This document shows positions 9,075-16,300 of a DNA stretch of 47,852 nt, one piece after another (within the stretch, counting starts at the first letter, position 1; every line of letters begins with the position of its first letter). A program made the translations under genes and the position numbers. The notes beneath the pieces were generated by a model. The model did not search any database. It had not been told where the DNA came from and saw only the letters and a list, made by a program, of their open reading frames with translations. The stretch spans positions 1 through 47,852 of IMG/VR virus record IMGVR_UViG_3300022925_000041. One strand, written 5' to 3'. The DNA comes from a virus.

Positions 9075-10274
9075 ATGTCACAAGTACTCTTAGAAAGCCG
9101 TTGGGACGAGACAAAAGACGCCCTGTTAGAAGGCTTAAAAGGCACTCGCCGATCAACAATGGGTGTTATCCTTGAAAACACTCGCAAAGGTCTCTTAAAT
9201 GAGAATGCTACCGCAGGTAGTACCTCTGCAGGAAATATTGCTACACTTAACCGTGTGATTTTACCAGTAATTCGTAGGGTTATGCCTACTGTTATTGCTA
9301 ACGAACTAGTCGGCGTTCAGCCAATGACTGGTCCTGTTGGACAGATTCACACTTTACGTGTACGTTATGCTCAGTCATTGACTGACAATTCAGCAGCCGC
9401 TACTTCTGTAACTGCTGGTGAAGAAGCATTATCACCATTCAAAATTGCTCAGGCTTACTCACGTACAGCCCAAGCAACTGCGACTGCAAACTCTTATACT
9501 GGTGCTGATACAGCAACTTTAGAAGGTAACGGTGGTAAGCAAATCAGTGTGCAAATCTTAAGACAGGCTGTAGAAGCCAAGTCACGTAAGTTACAAGCAC
9601 GTTGGACTTTTGAAGCCGCTCAGGATGCTCAGTCTCAACACGGAATCGATGTTGAAGCAGAAATCATGGCCGCTTTAGCACAAGAAATCACTGCTGAAAT
9701 TGATCAGGAGATTTTACTATCTCTTAGAACATTGGCAGCAACTGAGTTCACATATAACCAGGCAGCGGTATCAGGTACTGCTACTTACGTTGGTGACGAA
9801 CATGCCGCATTAGCAGTTCTAATCAACAGAGTTGCAAACTTGATTGCACAAAGAACACGTAGAGGCGCAGGTAACTGGGCTGTTGTTTCTTCTGCCGCAT
9901 TAACTGTATTACAATCTGCTACTACATCAGCATTTGCACGTACAACTGAAGGTACTTTTGAAGCACCTACTAACACTAAGTTTGTTGGTACGTTGAACGG
10001 CGCTATGCGTGTTTTCGTTGATTCATATGCTCCTGATACTCAAGCAGTATTAGTTGGATACAAAGGATCATCTGAGACTGATGCGGCGGCATTCTACTGC
10101 CCATATATTCCATTAATGAGCAGTGGTGTTGTACTAGATCCATCAACATTCGAACCAGTCGTTTCATTTATGACACGTTACGGATATGTAGAGTTAACTA
10201 ACACTGCATCATCATTCGGTAACGCGGCTGACTACGTTGGTGAAATCGCAGTTCAAAACTTAACTTTCCAATAA
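9075..10274 (+). CDS. 23: Major capsid protein gp23
   Basis: This 399-residue T4-type major capsid protein (T4 gp23 is about 521) forms the hexameric head lattice. Typical marine gp23 segments are present: TRRSTMGVILENTRKGLL, NRVILPVIRRVMPTVIANEL and GPVGQIHTLRVRYA near the N terminus. A candidate gp21 maturation site is L-N-E at residues 41-43, just before the Ala/Thr/Gly-rich stretch. The RBS aggag at 9061-9065 is strong. The gene ends 35 bp before a strong terminator. The shorter length than T4 fits marine and cyanophage gp23. Confidence 0.96.
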   Translation: MSQVLLESRWDETKDALLEGLKGTRRSTMGVILENTRKGLLNENATAGSTSAGNIATLNRVILPVIRRVMPTVIANELVGVQPMTGPVGQIHTLRVRYAQSLTDNSAAATSVTAGEEALSPFKIAQAYSRTAQATATANSYTGADTATLEGNGGKQISVQILRQAVEAKSRKLQARWTFEAAQDAQSQHGIDVEAEIMAALAQEITAEIDQEILLSLRTLAATEFTYNQAAVSGTATYVGDEHAALAVLINRVANLIAQRTRRGAGNWAVVSSAALTVLQSATTSAFARTTEGTFEAPTNTKFVGTLNGAMRVFVDSYAPDTQAVLVGYKGSSETDAAAFYCPYIPLMSSGVVLDPSTFEPVVSFMTRYGYVELTNTASSFGNAADYVGEIAVQNLTFQ

Positions 10275-10309
10275 GCCGATTATTATATAATCAACTTATT
10301 ATAAGTTTT

Positions 10310-10340
10310 AAGGAAGAGTCATTAGGCTCTTCCTTTTTTT
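10310..10340 (+). terminator. Rho-independent terminator after gene 23
   Basis: AAGGAAGAG (10310-10318) pairs with CTCTTCCTT (10327-10335) over an 8-base loop and runs into a T-tract to 10340. It closes the head-gene transcript. Confidence 0.9.
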
Positions 10341-10367
10341 GTGGTTGCCCTTTTTTGTAGTAAATAC

Positions 10368-10396
10368 TTGACAATATTAACCAAAGGTTGTATAAT
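10368..10396 (+). promoter_or_regulatory. Perfect sigma70-type promoter TTGACA-N17-TATAAT
   Basis: TTGACA is at 10368-10373 and TATAAT at 10391-10396, with a 17-base spacer, directly after the gene 23 terminator and 25 bases before the next ATG. Both hexamers match the bacterial consensus completely. This implies host-RNA-polymerase (early) expression of the next two genes inside a late structural region. Confidence 0.85.
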
Positions 10397-10421
10397 AGTA
10401 AGATAAGTTTGGAGAACACAT

Positions 10422-11357
10422 ATGGCAAAAAGAATTTTTAGAATCGAAGCCGGTCGATATGGCGGTGAAACAGTAATCGGAGAAGTAGACGATTCATTTG
10501 TAGAAGCAATGATCAATGAAGACCAAGAAAAATTAATCGAACATTGTACAAGTGCAGACGAAGAAGACTTTGAAGGTCCTATTCCTTGCGAAGGGTATTA
10601 TATGTGGGAGTGTGATGAAATAGAACATCTCAACTCAGCATATGCAGACAGCGGATTTATTGTTACTGAAGTAACTAATGAAGAAAACAAGTACGATTAC
10701 TCAGAAACTGAAACTGACTTTGAACCAGTAGCATGTCTTTATAGTAGAGAAGCATATACACAAAATAGTGAACCGGATTGGGAAGATATTGACAAAGAAA
10801 AAGATGATTACATTCCAGTTCTAAACTTTCACAGTTCTGAAAAAGGTAATTTTGGTTGTTGGTTTGTAGAAACAGAAGGCGAACCATTCGACAAATATAA
10901 ATTTACATATGGTATCGTTGAAACTAATATGGGAGAATTTATTGATAGAGTTTACTATGATGGCAAAGAATTAGATTGTGAATATGATTATTCTGATAGC
11001 ATCGGTAAGGCTTATTATGCAGAAGTAGGCTGGTTCAATAGAAGATGGCATGATAGTTATGACAAATATGATGAAGATCAATTAGACTCTCTCTATTGGG
11101 AAGACTTTGCAGAAAATGTAGACTACGAAAAGAAAGAAGCATCTACAACAGTGCCCTTAAATATTTCAGCAGAAGAAATTATCGGAGAAGTAGGCACAAT
11201 AGAAAATCCAGGGGAAATTGATCCTACAATTGAACCTATTAACGAACCACCTGTTGTCGGAGAAGCAGAAGCAGAAACTTATAAAGAATTACAAGACCAA
11301 CTAACTCAACTCAACGGACACGGAGATGGTAGAGGGGAAGAAGGCGAAGAAATCTAA
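10422..11357 (+). CDS. Acidic protein of unknown function
   Basis: This 311-residue, very acidic (Asp/Glu/Tyr/Trp-rich) protein matches no family I recognise. The N terminus MAKRIFRIEAGRYGGETVIGEVDD looks like a beta-rich start. The middle contains many aromatic residues (WECDE, PDWED, CWFVETEG, RRWHDSYDKY). The C-terminal about 70 residues are low-complexity Glu/Pro/Gly. There is no signal peptide or membrane segment. The RBS ttggag precedes the ATG. It is driven by a perfect sigma70 promoter and is followed without gap by the next gene (TAA then ATG). Early expression and high acidity would suit a host-takeover or DNA-mimic protein, but that is speculation. Confidence 0.7.
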   Translation: MAKRIFRIEAGRYGGETVIGEVDDSFVEAMINEDQEKLIEHCTSADEEDFEGPIPCEGYYMWECDEIEHLNSAYADSGFIVTEVTNEENKYDYSETETDFEPVACLYSREAYTQNSEPDWEDIDKEKDDYIPVLNFHSSEKGNFGCWFVETEGEPFDKYKFTYGIVETNMGEFIDRVYYDGKELDCEYDYSDSIGKAYYAEVGWFNRRWHDSYDKYDEDQLDSLYWEDFAENVDYEKKEASTTVPLNISAEEIIGEVGTIENPGEIDPTIEPINEPPVVGEAEAETYKELQDQLTQLNGHGDGRGEEGEEI

Positions 11358-12074
11358 ATGGCTAGATGTCGCCCGGAAGACTGTAATTTAGAAACAGACA
11401 ATTTAACTATAATTTGGTATCATAATTACTCAGGTGGCAAATTTATGGCTAACTGTCTAAGTCTATCTGATCATGGGTTATTCGGTCACAAAGAAATGAC
11501 TGAAGCACAACTTAAAGGAGAGTTGTCTTCTGATGATAAATTAAACTATTTGTTAGGTCAAATAGACGAAATTGAAAAAGGAGTCTTTTGGACTGATCTT
11601 AATATATCAGATAATAAATTTTTTGGTTTTGATAAAAAAGATTATATCGATCCTTGGAGAGGTATATCATACCATAGTTATGTCAAAGATATATCATATG
11701 GTGATTATAAATTTTTTATAGCATCGCATTTTAATCCAGAAGTTATTGAAATCAAAAAGATTTGGAAGAATGCAAATATTATATTGTTTACTCATCCTCA
11801 TGGGTATGTCGAAAAAAGAGCAAAGAACGATCCGAAAATCAGTGTTTTTTATGATAGACTTGTTGATTACGAAGACAATATAGCAGAAATGAGAGCATTG
11901 CCTAATGTCGTATATGAATTTGATGTGCGAAAGTATGAGTCTGAAACCGAAACATTAGATGCAGTCAAAGAAATGTATGATATATTAAATATCAAAGGGT
12001 ATGACAGAGAAAAACTTGCAATCTATTATAATCACTGGTACAACAAAATCGAAGAAATTAAATACGAATCGTAG
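11358..12074 (+). CDS. Putative sulfotransferase-like / P-loop-fold protein
   Basis: This 238-residue protein starts on the base after the upstream stop codon, so translation is coupled. The N-terminal segment IIWYHNYSGGKFMANCLSLS has a hydrophobic strand followed by a Gly-rich turn and Lys, like the phosphosulfate-binding loop of sulfotransferase-fold proteins. The middle NANIILFTHPHGY could be the second strand of the fold. The C terminus (REKLAIYYNHWYNKIEEI) is helical. The loop is not a strict Walker A, and the assignment rests on my reading of one motif. It may simply be a conserved marine-phage hypothetical protein. Confidence 0.4.
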   Translation: MARCRPEDCNLETDNLTIIWYHNYSGGKFMANCLSLSDHGLFGHKEMTEAQLKGELSSDDKLNYLLGQIDEIEKGVFWTDLNISDNKFFGFDKKDYIDPWRGISYHSYVKDISYGDYKFFIASHFNPEVIEIKKIWKNANIILFTHPHGYVEKRAKNDPKISVFYDRLVDYEDNIAEMRALPNVVYEFDVRKYESETETLDAVKEMYDILNIKGYDREKLAIYYNHWYNKIEEIKYES

Positions 12075-12411
12075 AATCTACTGACATTTCTAATTGTTTT
12101 CGACCCTCTCGTAATTTCTTATTGCGTAATCTACTACAGTTAGCACAGATTGTTAATATGTTTTCTTTTGTTTTGTTATTAGGATTAAAATCTTTATAAG
12201 CAATATCTAATTGAATTAAATCTTCAGGTACAAATCCACACTCAATACACATTGTATTTTTCATTGGTATTTTTTTATTATAGATTGCTTTAGCACAATC
12301 TGTACAATATTTGTGCCATTTTTGAAAGCCATGTTTACTAACGCCGTTTGGTTTAGCAAAAGATATGTTGCAATTACTACATTTTGGTCTTGCCGGTTGT
12401 CTTGTAAGCAT
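12058..12411 (-). CDS. HNH-like zinc-finger protein with degenerate active site
   Basis: The protein has 117 residues with two treble-clef-like Cys pairs: CSNCNISF and CTDC near the N terminus, then CIECGFVPEDLIQLDI and CANCSRL. The layout matches the small HNH endonucleases common in T4-like marine phages, which read roughly C-x2-C...QLDVDHID-N...LQTLCANCHRLKT. Here the catalytic DH is replaced (LDIAYKD) and the final CH becomes CS, so nuclease activity is doubtful. It lies antisense to the structural transcript and overlaps the previous plus-strand gene by 17 bp. It has no RBS; AATAAATA lies five bases before the ATG. Confidence 0.65.
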   Translation of the reverse strand: MLTRQPARPKCSNCNISFAKPNGVSKHGFQKWHKYCTDCAKAIYNKKIPMKNTMCIECGFVPEDLIQLDIAYKDFNPNNKTKENILTICANCSRLRNKKLREGRKQLEMSVDSTIRI

Positions 12412-12416
12412 AATTT

Positions 12417-12424
12417 TATTTATT
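12417..12424 (-). promoter_or_regulatory. Late-type box AATAAATA, 5 nt before ATG (leaderless candidate)
   Basis: On the minus strand the sequence reads AATAAATA-AAATT-ATG. There is no Shine-Dalgarno sequence between box and start. Confidence 0.45.
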
Positions 12425-12473
12425 AAAAAGATTCATAGGGTTCTTTTTTCTAAACTAAATTTTATTATATCAG

Positions 12474-12481
12474 TATAAATA
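12474..12481 (+). promoter_or_regulatory. T4-type late promoter TATAAATA
   Basis: An exact T4 late consensus octamer lies 26 bases upstream of the first fibre gene ATG, in a non-coding gap between divergent genes. Confidence 0.75.
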
Positions 12482-12507
12482 CAGTATATAATTAATGGAA
12501 CCTATAC

Positions 12508-14031
12508 ATGGCCGCAGACAAATTTAATGCATTAACCGGATTATCAGTTGGCTTGCCTCCAATTGATGTAGTAGCCGCTAATGGTAATATCGTTACAAAT
12601 CATAACTATCCACAGGGTAATGTAACATCTAATAGTGTTTATGCAAACAATTACTTTTTTGCTAACGGAGTAGCATTTACAAGTGATCCTGCAGGATCAA
12701 ACACCGAAGTTCAATTCAACAATGATGGTAATTTTGGTGCTAGTCCAAATTTAGTATTTGATTCTAGTGCTGGAACATTGATCTCAGAAAATCTTACAGT
12801 AACAGGCAATACACTATTGGGAGATGTCGAAACAGTAACAATATTAGGTGGAACAAACGGATATGTTTTACAAACAGACGGTTCAGGTGGATTAAGTTGG
12901 ACAGCCCAAACAGGTAATGGTGGCGGAAACGGATCACCAGGCGGCGCCAACATGCAGGTACAGTTCAATAGTGCTGGTTCATTTGCCGGAGATGCAGGAT
13001 TTACATATGATGTAGATGATGATTTACTATCAGCAATACATATTGAAGGTGAAGGCGGCAACTTATCTAACTTAACCTATGCAAACATTACAGGTATAGG
13101 AAACATATCAGCAATCAATCTTACAGGAGCAAACAATACTGTTTTATATGCTAACGGCGTGTTCGCAGATATTTCAGCAGGTGCAAGTGCAAACTTTGCT
13201 AACTATGCAGGTAATGTTACAGTTGCTAGTCAACCAAACATTACTTCAGTAGGTACATTAACAAGTCTTCAAGTCGGTGGCGGATTATCTGTAGTGGGTA
13301 ACATCGGCGGAGCCAATATTGCAATCACAGATACTGCTACATTTACTGGTCCAGTAAATATTGATTCTCTTGGATCACTTGCAGTATCAGGTAATGCAAA
13401 CTTAATGACATCACCTAACATAGAACTTCCAGTAGCAAACTTACACATCGACGGTGGACTTAACGGATATGTATTAGCCACAGATGGAGCAGGTAATCTT
13501 TCTTGGACTCTTAACTCAGGTGGCGGTGGTGGTGGCACCCCAGGCGGAGCCAACACACAAATGCAATTTAACAATCAAGGTGCATTTGGCGGTTCTGCTA
13601 ACTTTGTTTATGACAGCACATTAAACAAAGCAACAATGGCAGGAGAGTTTGTTGCAAATAATTTAACAGTAGGTTCAGGTGCATATTCATTTAGAACTAC
13701 TAAAGTAAAAAACGGTGTAACAACTACTACGTCAGCAGTTGAAATATGTGCAACAGAAGCAGACACAGTATCAGCAATTGATTATACTATTGTTGCTACA
13801 GATCCTGCAAATTCATCCAGACAAACAGTAAAAATTACAACAGCAGTATACGGAACAACAGTGAACTACTCAGAATATGCAACGATTTCTGTGGGTTCAT
13901 TACTTGCTGATTTTGAAGTAACTTATGTTCCGGGAGATGCATTTAGAGATGCCCAAGTAGTACTTTATGCTACTCCAGCCACAACAAACGAAACAACTTA
14001 TAAAATTTTATTAGAGGAATATTCTTCTTAA
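12508..14031 (+). CDS. Repetitive tail-fibre/structural protein, paralogue 1
   Basis: The protein has 507 residues and is Gly/Asn/Thr/Ala-rich, with repeated short beta-strand units. The N-terminal cap (KFNALTGLSVGLPPIDVV) is shared with the genes at 14127 and 19249. Three copies of a module follow the pattern G-x-N-x-[QE]-[VM]-QFN-x(2)-G-x-F-G/A...F (residues about 60, 145 and 345), and there is one QPNITSVGTLTSLQV unit. A C-terminal domain of about 110 residues (TTTSAVEICATEADTVSAID onward) resembles the C termini of the genes at 16301 and 19249. Such modular beta-rich proteins form trimeric fibres in marine myoviruses. It has a TATAAATA promoter. Exact fibre position is unknown. Confidence 0.75.
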   Translation: MAADKFNALTGLSVGLPPIDVVAANGNIVTNHNYPQGNVTSNSVYANNYFFANGVAFTSDPAGSNTEVQFNNDGNFGASPNLVFDSSAGTLISENLTVTGNTLLGDVETVTILGGTNGYVLQTDGSGGLSWTAQTGNGGGNGSPGGANMQVQFNSAGSFAGDAGFTYDVDDDLLSAIHIEGEGGNLSNLTYANITGIGNISAINLTGANNTVLYANGVFADISAGASANFANYAGNVTVASQPNITSVGTLTSLQVGGGLSVVGNIGGANIAITDTATFTGPVNIDSLGSLAVSGNANLMTSPNIELPVANLHIDGGLNGYVLATDGAGNLSWTLNSGGGGGGTPGGANTQMQFNNQGAFGGSANFVYDSTLNKATMAGEFVANNLTVGSGAYSFRTTKVKNGVTTTTSAVEICATEADTVSAIDYTIVATDPANSSRQTVKITTAVYGTTVNYSEYATISVGSLLADFEVTYVPGDAFRDAQVVLYATPATTNETTYKILLEEYSS

Positions 14032-14050
14032 AAAAATAATAAAAAAATAA

Positions 14051-14087
14051 ACGCAAAAAACCATTAGTTAGCAGTTAATTTTTGCGT
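14051..14087 (+). other. Hairpin between fibre genes
   Basis: ACGCAAAAA (14051-14059) pairs with TTTTTGCGT (14079-14087), a 9-bp stem with a 19-base loop, six bases before the TATAAATA at 14093. There is no T-tract after it, so it may be an mRNA 3'-end structure rather than a terminator. Confidence 0.5.
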
Positions 14088-14092
14088 AAAGA

Positions 14093-14100
14093 TATAAATA
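14093..14100 (+). promoter_or_regulatory. T4-type late promoter TATAAATA
   Basis: An exact late consensus lies 26 bases upstream of the ATG at 14127. Its place shows that the longer open frame with a TTG start at 14082 is not the gene start. Confidence 0.75.
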
Positions 14101-14126
14101 CAATTATAGTTTACGGAGACCAAACC

Positions 14127-16298
14127 ATGGCAATCAAAGCATTTAACTCGGTTGCGGGATTTTCAGTAGGAGAAACCCCGGCCAACATAATTTTATCGAA
14201 CGGTTATATCACAACGAACGGCGCAACGTTTACAGCAAACATTGCGGCATTGGGTGTATTAACCGATAACTTATATTACGCAAACGGCGTACCTTGGGAC
14301 TTACAAGAACCAGCAGGCGCTAACACTCAAATCCAGTTTAACGATGATCAGGATTTTGGTGCAAGTGCGAATCTCACATTTGACACTGCTACATCTAACT
14401 TAGATGTCGTAGGTAATGTCACAGCAACAGCATTTTTTGGAGATGGTGCTAACTTAACAGGTATTGATGCGACAGGCATTCAAAACGGAACATCAAATGT
14501 CCGTATACCAGCAACAGATGGCAATATCGAATTAAATTCAGGTGGCAATTTAATTGCAAACATTACAGATACAGGCGCAAACATTACTGGTACATTAAAT
14601 GTATCAGGTATAGTTACTGTTCCTAGTACTACTGGTGCAATTGATGTTGCATTAGGAACACCTACTCAAGGAAATCTAACATCTAATGCTTTAACTTTAA
14701 CAACAGCATCATCGGTCTCCAATTCGATTGCACAGTTAAATGAAGTTTTAGGTAAATTAGTTCCTGAAAGCCCAGATAACTTCCCAGGAAGTCAGTCTAT
14801 TACTATTCAAAGCACATCTTCATACAGAATGGCAGATAACTTTACTCAGCCTGACAACACAGCAGGTGGATCAGCGGCAGTGGCTGCAGGTACAACTGTA
14901 TCTAAAACAAGAAGATCAGCAACGTATGATGTGAATGCAATAACAAACACTGGCCCAGGTGATAATGGTACAGTTTCTGTTCAACTTAATGGTTCAGCCG
15001 CAGGAAGCAGAACTCTTACTACATCACTCGACGGTGACGGTACTTACGGTAACCTAATCATCTCAAATAACGTAGACTATAGTGATGTAAATTCAAACGT
15101 AGCGGCAGGCTTCTGGTCAGTCTTTACAGCAGATGCATCAGGTTCTGTATCAGACGGTTGGAACGAAGTATTAATAGATGATACTGCAACTGCATCTACA
15201 AACAAAGAAACTTGGTACTATGATTCATCGAATCCTGGTACACCTCAGTTTACATCAACATCATTTACTGCACCAGGTGCACCTAGTTATACGTACAGTT
15301 CAACTGTACCTCATTATAACAACACAAATGATTTTGATATAGCATTTAATGTTAATAGATTATCAGGTAACATGTATCCAACAAGTGATACATTTGTCAC
15401 AGGATCTTCAGGCGGTGCTTTTGCATCACCAAGTAGTGTAACATATTCAACTGCTGGAGTAACAACTCCACTAGAGGCTCAGTTGCACGTAGCATCAGGA
15501 AGTCAAGCAGTTACAACTACTTCTTCTATTATTTCAGGATTCGGTTCAAGTGCATCGGGTCCATCAGTTTCTGTCTTTAACTCTTATTCAACAGGAGTAC
15601 AAGCATTTACTCCATCAGGTACAGTACTTTATAAGACAGGTACTTCATCTTCTTCAAGCAGAATTGAAGAAGCAAACGTGTATATTGGTTCATCAATTGG
15701 TTCAGGATCAGGGTTAGCACAACGTATTGAAAACCCAGGATCAGGAGATACACCTGCATTCTCTGCAAGTGCAACAGTATTTGATAGTGAAAACAGCACA
15801 TTACAGACTTATGATGCAACGGTTGTTGCAGATTCACTAAGCCATGACGAGACAGATTATTCTTCTGGTTACTTACCAGTAGGACCTGACTTATCAGCAG
15901 GTAGATCAGGGACACAATATTTCACATTTAAATTTGTAAGAACATCAGTTTCTAAATTTGATGTTAAATTTTCAGGGACATTGGCAGGATGTTGGGTAGC
16001 ACTACCCGGATCAACAATCGATTCATCTTCTTCAGAGAATGGATGGATTGATATGACGGTGTCTTATGCAGGATCGGGTGTTCCCGGTGCTAACACAGGG
16101 TCAGGAGGAAACGGTTCAAACGGTTGTGCATTAGGCGGTGTAATACCAACAGGATCCTCTCAAACAAATAAATCAACGACTGCTACTTTCGGTACAGTAA
16201 GTTCATCTAGTACATCAACTAATGAAATTTATGTTCGTATCGCATTAACAAGCGGTCAATCGATAACAGCCTTATCACTAGAATCTGCGAGTAACTAA
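14127..16298 (+). CDS. Repetitive tail-fibre/structural protein, paralogue 2
   Basis: The protein has 723 residues. The start is the ATG at 14127, preceded by ggagac (14115-14120) and by the late promoter. The N-terminal cap (IKAFNSVAGFSVGETPANII) matches the genes at 12508 and 19249, followed by one NTQIQFND module and the GIxNGTSNVRI unit shared with the genes at 16301, 18500 and 19950. The central and C-terminal 450 residues are different: Ser/Thr-rich, with FTFKFVRTSVSKFDVKFSG and a Gly-rich segment GWIDMTVSYAGSGVPGANTG. They end in a beta domain (NEIYVRIALTSGQSITALSL). This unique part may be a receptor-binding or decoration region. Structural role is inferred from composition and neighbours. 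Confidence 0.72.
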   Translation: MAIKAFNSVAGFSVGETPANIILSNGYITTNGATFTANIAALGVLTDNLYYANGVPWDLQEPAGANTQIQFNDDQDFGASANLTFDTATSNLDVVGNVTATAFFGDGANLTGIDATGIQNGTSNVRIPATDGNIELNSGGNLIANITDTGANITGTLNVSGIVTVPSTTGAIDVALGTPTQGNLTSNALTLTTASSVSNSIAQLNEVLGKLVPESPDNFPGSQSITIQSTSSYRMADNFTQPDNTAGGSAAVAAGTTVSKTRRSATYDVNAITNTGPGDNGTVSVQLNGSAAGSRTLTTSLDGDGTYGNLIISNNVDYSDVNSNVAAGFWSVFTADASGSVSDGWNEVLIDDTATASTNKETWYYDSSNPGTPQFTSTSFTAPGAPSYTYSSTVPHYNNTNDFDIAFNVNRLSGNMYPTSDTFVTGSSGGAFASPSSVTYSTAGVTTPLEAQLHVASGSQAVTTTSSIISGFGSSASGPSVSVFNSYSTGVQAFTPSGTVLYKTGTSSSSSRIEEANVYIGSSIGSGSGLAQRIENPGSGDTPAFSASATVFDSENSTLQTYDATVVADSLSHDETDYSSGYLPVGPDLSAGRSGTQYFTFKFVRTSVSKFDVKFSGTLAGCWVALPGSTIDSSSSENGWIDMTVSYAGSGVPGANTGSGGNGSNGCALGGVIPTGSSQTNKSTTATFGTVSSSSTSTNEIYVRIALTSGQSITALSLESASN

Positions 16299-16300
16299 AA

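Noticed and set aside
14082-14126. TTG-started extension of the second fibre gene
   Set aside because: It contains the TATAAATA promoter and the RBS; the cap homology starts at 14127.
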